Shown here one piece after another: positions 17,162 through 23,508 of a DNA stretch of 37,458 bases (position 1 is its first letter; every line of letters begins with the position of its first letter). The notes below the pieces were generated by a model. The model was not told the origin of the DNA and searched no databases. It worked only from the letters and a program-made list of their open reading frames with translations. A program made the position numbers and the translations under genes. Origin of the DNA: an uncultured Lachnospiraceae bacterium (GTDB taxonomy: Bacteria > Bacillota > Clostridia > Lachnospirales > Lachnospiraceae); the NCBI GenBank assembly GCA_948470905.1, contig CAOKQK010000030.1:1-37458 (forward strand), written 5' to 3'.

Positions 17162-17797
17162 TCAGATTCCCGCCTTCTTACACACATCCTGCAGGCAGCA
17201 CTTATCGCAGAACGGCTTTGTCCTTGCGGTGCAGACTGCCCTGCCGTGATCCACCAGCCTGTGGCAGAAGTCGCTTCCCTCCTTTGGGGGGATGATCTTC
17301 CAGAGCGCTGCCTCCACCTTGGCAGGCTCCTTGATGCCGTCCACAAGCCCCATCCGGTTCACCAGGCGGATACAGTGGGTGTCCGTGACGATTGCCGGCT
17401 TCCCGAACACGTCGCCCATGATCAGGTTCGCGCTCTTTCTCCCCACGCCCGGCAGCGCCAGAAGCCTGTCAAAATCGTCGGGAACCTTTCCGCCGTACAC
17501 ATCCCTCAGCATCTTCATGCAGGCGCTGATATCCCTCGCCTTGCTGTTGCCCAGCCCGCAGGGACGCACAATTTCTTCAATCTGCTCTACGGGCGCCTCC
17601 GCCAGGGCATTCACATCCGGAAACTTCTCATAAAGCTTCTCCACCACCACATTGACCCTGGCATCCGTACACTGCGCCGCCAGCCGCACGCTGACCAAAA
17701 GCTTCCACGCCTGGTCATAATCCAGTGTACAGTCCGAATCCGGGTATTCTTTTTTCAATCTTTCAATAATTTCCAACGCACGCTGTTTCTTTGTCAT
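17162..17797 (-). CDS. nth: Endonuclease III (DNA glycosylase/AP lyase)
   Basis: It removes oxidised pyrimidines and nicks abasic sites in base excision repair. The helix-hairpin-helix LPGVGRKSANLIMG holds the catalytic Lys, and VTDTHCIRLVNRMGL holds the catalytic Asp. Four Cys near the C-terminus (CTARTKPFCDKCCLQDVC) form the [4Fe-4S] site, with seven rather than six residues between the first two ligands, if the outer Cys residues are read as ligands. The ATG at 17797 with AGAGAG upstream gives 211 residues; the frame extends further upstream without family sequence. Confidence 0.95.
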   Translation of the reverse strand: MTKKQRALEIIERLKKEYPDSDCTLDYDQAWKLLVSVRLAAQCTDARVNVVVEKLYEKFPDVNALAEAPVEQIEEIVRPCGLGNSKARDISACMKMLRDVYGGKVPDDFDRLLALPGVGRKSANLIMGDVFGKPAIVTDTHCIRLVNRMGLVDGIKEPAKVEAALWKIIPPKEGSDFCHRLVDHGRAVCTARTKPFCDKCCLQDVCKKAGI

Positions 17798-17848
17798 CTG
17801 TACTCTCTTTTTTTCTATTCCCGCGGGCAGCGGGTCAAGTGCCATGTC

Positions 17849-17878
17849 TTAATACCACATTGCACAGCAATCATACAA
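17849..17878 (-). promoter_or_regulatory. Possible promoter for nth
   Basis: On the minus strand TTGTAT (17878-17873) is followed after 18 bp by TATTAA (17854-17849), about 50 bp before the nth start. The match is moderate. It lies in the 158-bp gap after the ATPase gene. Confidence 0.35.
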
Positions 17879-17955
17879 GATGCAGCATCCTGATATTTGC
17901 ATCCACCTCTTGTATATACTTAATACCGCAGCCCAGTTCTACTGTTCACTTACAC

Positions 17956-18813
17956 TTAAAGGAAATCCCTCTCATGTTTCTTGAAAAATTCATAATAAGC
18001 TCGCACGCTTTCCAGCTGCGACCATCTCTTAACATCCACCGGGTCTTCATCCATGTCATAAATCCTGGCTCCCCTTACCGCCAGCACAAAGGGCGAGTGC
18101 GTCGAAATGACAAACTGACAGCCAAAAAACCTTACGGAATCCTCCAGAAAGGATACCAGCTCCTGCTGGCGGGTTACGGAAAGACTGTTTTCAGGCTCGT
18201 CCAGCAGATACAGACCGTTTTCCCCGATCCGCTCCGCAAAATATGCCATGGCATTCTCCCCATTGGAATACTCCCTGACATTATCCATCATCTCCTGGCG
18301 CACAAACTTAGACTGCGTAAGGCGCCGGGACTGGATGACCTTTTTCAGCCGGTCATAATCTTCCATGGATTTCATTTGAAAATGTGAGTACTTCGCATCC
18401 AGATATTCCTGAAATAAATCCTCCCGCCGCAGGTCAAGCCCCTCATTGAGCGCCCTGACATTCTGCATATAGTCAAACACGTCATCGCTGGTGACGATCC
18501 GGCTTCCCGCGGGAATCTCTCCACAGACCTGTACCGTACACAGCTTAAGATAATCCTCATAAAAATTTGACCGGTTAAACCGGCTGTCCCTCTGTAATCC
18601 CAGCTTTTCCGCCATGACATTGAGAACCGTGGACTTTCCCGTGCCGTTGCCCCCATAAAGGATCGTCACAGGCTCAAAAACCAACTGTGTCAGATGATGC
18701 CTGGGCATGACCTGAAAGGGATAAAACGAGTCGTAACAGGTTCTCCTCTGCGCCAAAAAGAAATCATATTCCATATCGGCATCCGGGAATGTAAACCCCT
18801 CTAAATAAATCAT
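17956..18813 (-). CDS. ABC-type AAA ATPase (RecF/SMC-like, stand-alone)
   Basis: A soluble ATPase of the AAA_21/RecF-like kind, role unknown. It has Walker A YGGNGTGKST, an ABC-like signature SNGENAMAYF, Walker B GLYLLDEPENSLS, and the H-loop STHSPF. The first ATG of the frame (18837) lies inside an inverted repeat; the second ATG at 18813 has AGGAGGGG four bases upstream and starts MIYLEGF, so it is chosen (285 residues). No nuclease or toxin-like partner is adjacent, so this is not a recognisable defence pair such as Septu or Gabija. Confidence 0.75.
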   Translation of the reverse strand: MIYLEGFTFPDADMEYDFFLAQRRTCYDSFYPFQVMPRHHLTQLVFEPVTILYGGNGTGKSTVLNVMAEKLGLQRDSRFNRSNFYEDYLKLCTVQVCGEIPAGSRIVTSDDVFDYMQNVRALNEGLDLRREDLFQEYLDAKYSHFQMKSMEDYDRLKKVIQSRRLTQSKFVRQEMMDNVREYSNGENAMAYFAERIGENGLYLLDEPENSLSVTRQQELVSFLEDSVRFFGCQFVISTHSPFVLAVRGARIYDMDEDPVDVKRWSQLESVRAYYEFFKKHERDFL

Positions 18814-18828
18814 CGCCCCTCCTATTCC

Positions 18829-18848
18829 AGTTCCCATTTATGGGAACT
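18829..18848 (-). promoter_or_regulatory. Hairpin next to the Shine-Dalgarno of the ATPase gene
   Basis: AGTTCCCA (18829-18836), loop TTTA, TGGGAACT (18841-18848) is a perfect 8-bp inverted repeat. On the minus strand it is followed directly by GGAATAGGAGG, the ribosome binding site of the ATPase gene. The same hairpin and flank precede the TauE-type gene. Confidence 0.65.
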
Positions 18849-18979
18849 TGTCCGCCCTCTGCACTTCTACGCCCCTATGGACTCCCATTTTTGTCTGAAA
18901 GTATTATACAGGAACATCCTCCAAATTACAATCCTTATTACAGCACCGCAGATACCCCGCAGCCGGTTCCTTGGCTTCC

Positions 18980-19756
18980 TCAGCTGAGGAATGAAAATCC
19001 CAGCACCACAACCCCCAGCACCACCAGGATAACCCCCGTCGCCCTGTTCAAGGTCTTGGGCGCGGTCTTGTTGGCAAAGACCGCCGCAATCCTTGCCCAT
19101 ATAAACGTAAACACGATGCACAGCACCCAAACCAGGATATCTGGCAGCCCTCCCATGGCAAAATGTGACACCGCCCCTGTGAGCGCGGTAAAAGTCATGA
19201 TAAAGACGCTGGTGCCCACGGCTGTCTTTAATTCGTAGCCAAGGACGGACGTGAGGATCAGAAGCATCATCATGCCGCCTCCCGCGCCCACAAACCCGCA
19301 GATAAAGCCAATCAGCATACCGCATAGGACGGACTGCAGCGCCCGCTTCTTCACAGACACTCCCTCCATGGCTTCCTTTGTGGTCATCACAGGCCTTACA
19401 ATAAATTTAATCCCCAAAAGCAGGGTCATAAACACAGAGAAACTGCCCATTGTGGCAGACGGCACCAGCTTCGAGACAAAGCTTCCCACAACCGTAAACA
19501 CCAGGACGCTGCACATCATGATCAGACCGTTTTTGATGTCAAGGTTCTTATTTTTTCCGTAGGTGTAAGCGGATACCGCGCTTGCCAGCACATCCGAGGA
19601 CAGTGCCACCCCCACCGCCATATAAGGATCCATGCCCAAAAAGGTGATCAGCATGGGGCTGATCACCGCCGCGGCGCTCATCCCGGCGAACCCGGTGCCA
19701 AGCCCCGCCCCCATCCCCGCAAAAAAAGCGACAAGAACCGCCAACAATATCTCCAT
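18980..19756 (-). CDS. TauE/SafE-family membrane exporter
   Basis: A 258-residue integral membrane protein of the TauE/SafE (sulfite exporter) family, with about eight hydrophobic segments in two repeats. Typical family pieces are GAGLGTGFAGMSAAAVISPML in the first half and GFICGFVGAGGGMMMLLIL in the second. Family members export sulfite, sulfoacetate or other small anions, or take up sulfur compounds; the substrate here is unknown. The ATG at 19756 has AGGAG six bases upstream, and a hairpin lies just before that site. The next gene downstream is the ATPase, 166 bp away. Confidence 0.9.
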   Translation of the reverse strand: MEILLAVLVAFFAGMGAGLGTGFAGMSAAAVISPMLITFLGMDPYMAVGVALSSDVLASAVSAYTYGKNKNLDIKNGLIMMCSVLVFTVVGSFVSKLVPSATMGSFSVFMTLLLGIKFIVRPVMTTKEAMEGVSVKKRALQSVLCGMLIGFICGFVGAGGGMMMLLILTSVLGYELKTAVGTSVFIMTFTALTGAVSHFAMGGLPDILVWVLCIVFTFIWARIAAVFANKTAPKTLNRATGVILVVLGVVVLGFSFLS

Positions 19757-19773
19757 ATTTATCTCCTAATTCC

Positions 19774-19793
19774 AGTTCCCACTTGTGGGAACT
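19774..19793 (-). promoter_or_regulatory. Hairpin next to the Shine-Dalgarno of the TauE-type gene
   Basis: AGTTCCCA (19774-19781), loop CTTG, TGGGAACT (19786-19793) is a perfect 8-bp inverted repeat. On the minus strand it is followed by GGAATTAGGAG and then the start codon. Arms and flank match the module before the ATPase gene; only the loop differs. Confidence 0.65.
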
Positions 19794-19858
19794 GATCTCG
19801 CATATGGGAACCTGTCCCGCCTGTGAAAACCGACCCGCCTGTGGGAACCCGTCCCACC
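19784..19858. repeat. Array of four ~19-bp direct repeats
   Basis: Units at 19784-19802, 19803-19821, 19822-19839 and 19840-19858 follow the pattern TGTGGGAACCYGTCCCRCC (plus strand), with one unit 18 bp long. The first unit overlaps the right arm of the hairpin upstream of the TauE-type gene. A further single copy begins at about 18840. There are no spacers, so this is not a CRISPR. Confidence 0.75.
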
Positions 19859-19883
19859 CCTGCACTGCAGACCCCTACTTACT

Positions 19884-20669
19884 TCAGCCTTCTTCTATAC
19901 ACTTTCTCCTGTTGCTCTCCTCGATTTTCTGCCGGATTTCCTGCATTTTCGTATCCAGCCTGGCACTCTCCAGCGAACACTGCACCAGCTCGTCCGAAAG
20001 CTCCCCCAGAAGGTGTGGGTCAATGTCTTTCTTATACCGCAGCTTATGCTCCAGGCTTGCCCAGAAATCCATGGCGATCGTCCGCAGCTGTACCTCCACC
20101 TTCATCATACGTTTCTCATTCTTCAGAAAGATGGGAACCTCCACAATCAGGTGCAGGCTCCTGTAGCCGCTGGGCTTGGGATTTTCAATATAATCTTTCC
20201 TCTCCACCAGCCGTATGTCGTCCTGCTTCAGCAGACAGTCCTCCAGGAAATAGATATCCTCCGGAAAAGCACAGATCACCCGCACGCCTGCGACATCAAA
20301 AATATTTTCCTCCAGCGCCCTGAAATTCAGCGGGATCTGTTTCCTGTTCATCTTCCGCGCGATACTGTCCGGGCTTTTCAGCCGGCACTTTATGCTCTCA
20401 ATGGGATTGTGCTCCTTCTCCAGGGAAAGCTGTTCGTTCAGGACCCTGAATTTTGTCTCTATCTCCATGGCGGCGCACTTATAAAAAGCCATCAATTCCC
20501 TATATGGCTTTGCATTTTCCTCAACCAAATTCAGAAAATCATCCAGGCTGATGCGTGAGCCTGACAATTCTTTTTCCTGTACTTGACGGACAACCGTGCC
20601 CGGCGATAAAAGTTCGATTCCTGTCCCTGGACCTTCCTGTAATGAATTCAATCTGTACTCTCCCTGCAT
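19884..20669 (-). CDS. Small alarmone synthetase (GTP pyrophosphokinase)
   Basis: A single-domain RelA/SpoT-type synthetase that makes (p)ppGpp from ATP and GDP or GTP; no hydrolase, TGS or ACT domain is present, so it is of the RelQ/YjbM or YwaC kind. Motifs seen include SIARKM in the ATP-binding part, FDVAGVRVICAF, the G-loop region KPSGYRSLHLIVEVPIF, and EVQLRTIAMDFWASLEHKLRY. The length is 261 residues. The ATG at 20669 has AGGA too close; a TTG a few codons later follows GGGAG at better spacing, so the exact start is uncertain. A promoter lies about 90 bp upstream. Confidence 0.9.
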   Translation of the reverse strand: MQGEYRLNSLQEGPGTGIELLSPGTVVRQVQEKELSGSRISLDDFLNLVEENAKPYRELMAFYKCAAMEIETKFRVLNEQLSLEKEHNPIESIKCRLKSPDSIARKMNRKQIPLNFRALEENIFDVAGVRVICAFPEDIYFLEDCLLKQDDIRLVERKDYIENPKPSGYRSLHLIVEVPIFLKNEKRMMKVEVQLRTIAMDFWASLEHKLRYKKDIDPHLLGELSDELVQCSLESARLDTKMQEIRQKIEESNRRKCIEEG

Positions 20670-20754
20670 TCCTGTTTTCTCTTATTTTCCTGCCATAAAG
20701 TTCCAAGATAGCCCCGCTTAATTTGGGGGCGGTCAAAATAACATATCTGCTGTC

Positions 20755-20782
20755 ATTTTATCACCAGCCTCATGGAAGTCAA
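20755..20782 (-). promoter_or_regulatory. Probable sigma-A promoter for the alarmone synthetase
   Basis: On the minus strand TTGACT (20782-20777), a 16-bp spacer and TAAAAT (20760-20755) form a good vegetative promoter. The predicted leader of about 80 nt contains the possible stem GCCCC/GGGGC. Confidence 0.55.
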
Positions 20783-20822
20783 TGAACTTTACACTTAATT
20801 CATAAAATTTAGACAATTTTTT

Positions 20823-22061
20823 CTAATCCTTTTCCACTGATCCTTCCATGTGCGCCGTCAGCCTGCTCACACGACGATACATTACAGCCATCAGCAGTAA
20901 TATGCCAAACAGATAAACCGGCAAGAGAGATATGGAAATCTTATCCGCAAGAATTCCAAAGACAGGAGGCATGAAGCTCGTCCCGATATAGGCGCTCGCC
21001 ATCTGCACCCCTACCATGGCCTGAGAATTCTCCTCTCCGAAATGCCCCGGAGTCGAATGGATGATACAGGGATAAATCGGCGCGCACCCCAGTCCCACCG
21101 CAATAAATCCTGCCAGAGCGACGCCATTGCCAAACGGCAGTACCATCAGAAGGATTCCCGCTCCAATGATGCATTGACCCATATGGATCAACTGCGTGTC
21201 GGTAAATTTCATCGTCAGGAATCCGTTGACCGCTCTGCCCAACGTAATCCCGAGAAAGAACAGGCTGGCGAAACCGGTGGCCGTGTATTCGGGAATCCCT
21301 CGCCTCAGCACCAGATAACTGCTCGCCCAGAGACTCACCGTCTGTTCTATTGCGCTGTAACAAAAAAAGGCTGCCATAATCTCCTTCGCTCCCTTGATAC
21401 GGACAATTTCGCGAAGCGGGATCGGGTTTCCCCCTTCCTCCCCGGAATGCACTTCTTCCATGGAATGCGCTTCTTCCATGGAAGGCTCTCCTTCCATTTT
21501 ATCCTCCTCCAATGGGGTTTTCTTCCAGAGGGGAAGGCTCAGAAGAATAACTGCCGACAGCACTACCTGCATAATGCCGATGATGCCATAACCCATATTC
21601 CATGATGAGGTATATGTAATTGCCGTGCTCATGATATAAGGTCCCACCGAAGCGCCCACGCCCCACATACAATGCAGCCAGCTCATATGCCTGCTGGCAA
21701 AATGCAGAGCCACATAGTTGTTGAGAGCGGCATCTACGGAACCGGCTCCCAGCCCATAAGGAACCGCCCACAGACAGAGGGCGGCAAAGGAATGGCTGAA
21801 TGAAAATCCCAGCAGGGCGACTGCAGTCATCGCCACACTGACTGCAGTCACCTTCCCCGCCCCCAGCCGCTTCGTCAGCCTGTCGCTCTGGAGGCTTGAA
21901 AATACGGTGCCCAGAGATATGATCATAAATATAATGCCGGAATAGGAAACCGGCACATCCAGCTCAGGATAAATAACCGGCCAGGCGGACCCCAGCAGAG
22001 AATCCGGCAGCCCCAGAGAAATAAACGAAACGTAGATAATTGCCAGCAGCAGTGCTATCAT
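20823..22061 (-). CDS. MFS transporter with an 18-bp repeat insert in the central loop
   Basis: A major facilitator superfamily permease of 412 residues with about 12 hydrophobic segments. It resembles the FucP/YfkF-like group common in Clostridia (IIYVSFISLGLPDSLLGSAWP at the N-terminus; VGLGCAPIYPCIIHSTP in the second half). Substrate unknown. The cytoplasmic loop between the two halves (about residues 190-218) carries three 18-bp repeat units encoding EGEPSM, EEAHSM and EEVHSG. A repeat in this flexible loop should be tolerated structurally. ATG at 22061. Neighbours give no clue to the substrate. Confidence 0.88.
   Translation of the reverse strand: MIALLLAIIYVSFISLGLPDSLLGSAWPVIYPELDVPVSYSGIIFMIISLGTVFSSLQSDRLTKRLGAGKVTAVSVAMTAVALLGFSFSHSFAALCLWAVPYGLGAGSVDAALNNYVALHFASRHMSWLHCMWGVGASVGPYIMSTAITYTSSWNMGYGIIGIMQVVLSAVILLSLPLWKKTPLEEDKMEGEPSMEEAHSMEEVHSGEEGGNPIPLREIVRIKGAKEIMAAFFCYSAIEQTVSLWASSYLVLRRGIPEYTATGFASLFFLGITLGRAVNGFLTMKFTDTQLIHMGQCIIGAGILLMVLPFGNGVALAGFIAVGLGCAPIYPCIIHSTPGHFGEENSQAMVGVQMASAYIGTSFMPPVFGILADKISISLLPVYLFGILLLMAVMYRRVSRLTAHMEGSVEKD
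21441..21494 (-). repeat. 18-bp in-frame repeat, three copies, in the MFS gene
   Basis: Units at 21441-21458, 21459-21476 and 21477-21494 read on the minus strand as variants of GAAGAAGNNCATTCCATG. They match the cyclo-ligase and phoH copies in both length and reading frame. Confidence 0.9.
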
Positions 22062-22116
22062 TTTTATGATCCCTCTCCGTGAAAATTTATATTCGCACTT
22101 ATTGCCATTCCTGTGC

Positions 22117-22524
22117 CTATGCCTGATTCAAAAATGCACCCAGGCTCTTATCCTCCGTTGTAATATGTGAAATCAGGACACTGATATGCCCGTTCAGTTT
22201 CCCCAGCTCCGAAATTGTCGGGCCGGATACCGATATACGGGAAGTGATCTCCTTAAGGGTCTGCTTATATTTTTCATGGAACGCCTTATGTGCTGTCATT
22301 CCCGGATAGCCGCTCTGTTTCTGAAGCTGTTCCTCATGTGAAAAATGCTTGTTCACATAGTCATTCAGGAACGTTATTGTCTCATCCATATACGCTCTCC
22401 CTTTGCCCTCGCTGCAGGCTTCCAGAAGTTTGTTCACCGCCTGAAATAATTCCTTATGTTCCTGATCTATGATCGCATTACCTGTTTCCAGTTTCTTTGT
22501 AAACTCATACCGACTCATTGACAT
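22117..22524 (-). CDS. Bacteriohemerythrin
   Basis: A 135-residue four-helix di-iron protein that binds oxygen, for storage, sensing or detoxification in anaerobes. All seven ligands can be placed: His23, His60, Glu64, His79, His83, His120 and Asp125 (motifs DQEHKELF, HFSHEE, AHKAFH, HITTED). The gene overlaps the end of the DUF134-NifX gene. ATG at 22524 has GGAGG very close; the ATG at 22518 has better spacing and overlaps the upstream stop as ATGA, so it may be the real start. Either way translation is likely coupled. Confidence 0.93.
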   Translation of the reverse strand: MSMSRYEFTKKLETGNAIIDQEHKELFQAVNKLLEACSEGKGRAYMDETITFLNDYVNKHFSHEEQLQKQSGYPGMTAHKAFHEKYKQTLKEITSRISVSGPTISELGKLNGHISVLISHITTEDKSLGAFLNQA

Positions 22525-23288
22525 CTGCCTCCATTTCCTTTACAGCCATGTTTATCTTTCCCACAATAATCCCCATTGCCGTGATGATGCCCTTCTCCAT
22601 GATGATCACACCGGACATCCGGGTCAAAAGCAAGCCTCCCCGCAAGCAGGGCATTCACCGCCTCATCCGCACTTCCGGATACCCCGCCATAAAGCTGGAT
22701 CCCCGCTTCCGCCAAGGCCATCTGTGCCCCTGCTCCGATCCCGCCGCAGACAAGTGTATCAACACCAATGGAGGAAAGCATCCCCGCCAAGGCGCCATGC
22801 CCGCTTCCATTCGTGTCCACCACCTGCGTTTCCGTAATTTTCCCGCAGTCAATTCCATAAATCTTGAATTGTTCCGTATGCCCAAAATGCTGGAACACAC
22901 TTCCGTTTTCATAAGCAACCGCAATCTTCATAATACTTACTTCCTTTCTGTTTGAATCCGTCCTGCCACACGGTTTTCCGCAGCATTTCCCCCCAGAGCC
23001 GTCACACAATTTGTAACTGCCGCCGGAAATACACAGCGCCTTTCCGTTTATGATGCAGTCGGCAATTTTAGACCTGGCGCGTTCATATATTTCCGTGACT
23101 GTAGTCCTGGAAACACCCATCTGGACAGCACATTGTCCATGGGTTCTTTTTTCAAGATCTATCAGCCGGACAGCTTCAAATTCATCCACCGTCAAAAAAA
23201 CATTTTCTGTCTTTTTAACCCCGCGGGGAACAAAGCTGTCATACTCAGGCTCTGAACATACCCTTCTGCGCCGAACAGGTCTCGCCAT
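22515..23288 (-). CDS. DUF134 HTH domain fused to a NifX/NifB-like metal-cluster domain
   Basis: Residues 1-90 are a DUF134 DNA-binding domain (MARPVRRRRVCSEPEYDSF..VFLTVDEFEAVRLID, then the helix-turn-helix CAVQMGVSRTTVTEIYERA). A Cys-rich linker follows (CDGSGGKCCGKPCG). Residues 120-225 are a dinitrogenase iron-molybdenum cofactor-type domain (MKIAVAYENGSVFQHFGHTEQFKIY). The tail is His/Cys-rich (HHGEGHHHGNGDYCGK), suggesting metal binding. In many relatives these are two adjacent genes. Here the internal Met120 (ATG at 22931) still has AAGGAAG eight bases upstream, so the NifX domain may also be made alone. A strong promoter with an adjoining palindrome lies upstream. Confidence 0.88.
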   Translation of the reverse strand: MARPVRRRRVCSEPEYDSFVPRGVKKTENVFLTVDEFEAVRLIDLEKRTHGQCAVQMGVSRTTVTEIYERARSKIADCIINGKALCISGGSYKLCDGSGGKCCGKPCGRTDSNRKEVSIMKIAVAYENGSVFQHFGHTEQFKIYGIDCGKITETQVVDTNGSGHGALAGMLSSIGVDTLVCGGIGAGAQMALAEAGIQLYGGVSGSADEAVNALLAGRLAFDPDVRCDHHGEGHHHGNGDYCGKDKHGCKGNGGRCQ

Positions 23289-23305
23289 ACATTCACCTCC
23301 GTTTC

Positions 23306-23317
23306 CGTCATATGACG
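23306..23317. promoter_or_regulatory. Perfect 12-bp palindrome at the predicted transcription start
   Basis: CGTCATATGACG (23306-23317) is a perfect palindrome, extended by near-symmetric TTT/AAA flanks. It covers roughly +1 to +11 of the promoter for the DUF134-NifX gene, a good place for a repressor. The DUF134 protein itself is a plausible autoregulator. Confidence 0.5.
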
Positions 23318-23322
23318 AAAAT

Positions 23323-23351
23323 ATTATAACTCATTTACATTTCAAAAGCAA
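23323..23351 (-). promoter_or_regulatory. Promoter of the DUF134-NifX/bacteriohemerythrin pair
   Basis: On the minus strand TTGCTT (23351-23346), exactly 17 bp, then a consensus TATAAT (23328-23323), about 35 bp before the start codon, which has GGAGGTG upstream. Confidence 0.65.
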
Positions 23352-23436
23352 TCACTTATAAACGATAGGAAACGACATGAGCCGTTGCCCTTTGCGCCGC
23401 CTGAGCTGCTGCCTCCCGTCACATGACACTGCAGGC

Positions 23437-23482
23437 AAAACAAGGGCTTCCAGCCATAGACAGGTCCGAAAGCCCTTGTTTT
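23437..23482 (-). terminator. Rho-independent terminator of the ligase operon
   Basis: A perfect 13-bp stem, AAAACAAGGGCTT (23437-23449) with AAGCCCTTGTTTT (23470-23482), and a 20-base loop begins 26 bp after the ligase stop codon. The stem ends in T4 on both strands, so it could also work in the other direction. Confidence 0.8.
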
Positions 23483-23508
23483 CCGTATTTTCAACACATA
23501 AGCTGTGT

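Noticed and set aside
17956-18813. Anti-phage defence ATPase
   Set aside because: No nuclease, reverse transcriptase or toxin-like partner is adjacent; the ATPase alone cannot support the claim.
19784-19858. CRISPR-like array
   Set aside because: The 19-bp units are contiguous with no spacers, and no cas gene is present.
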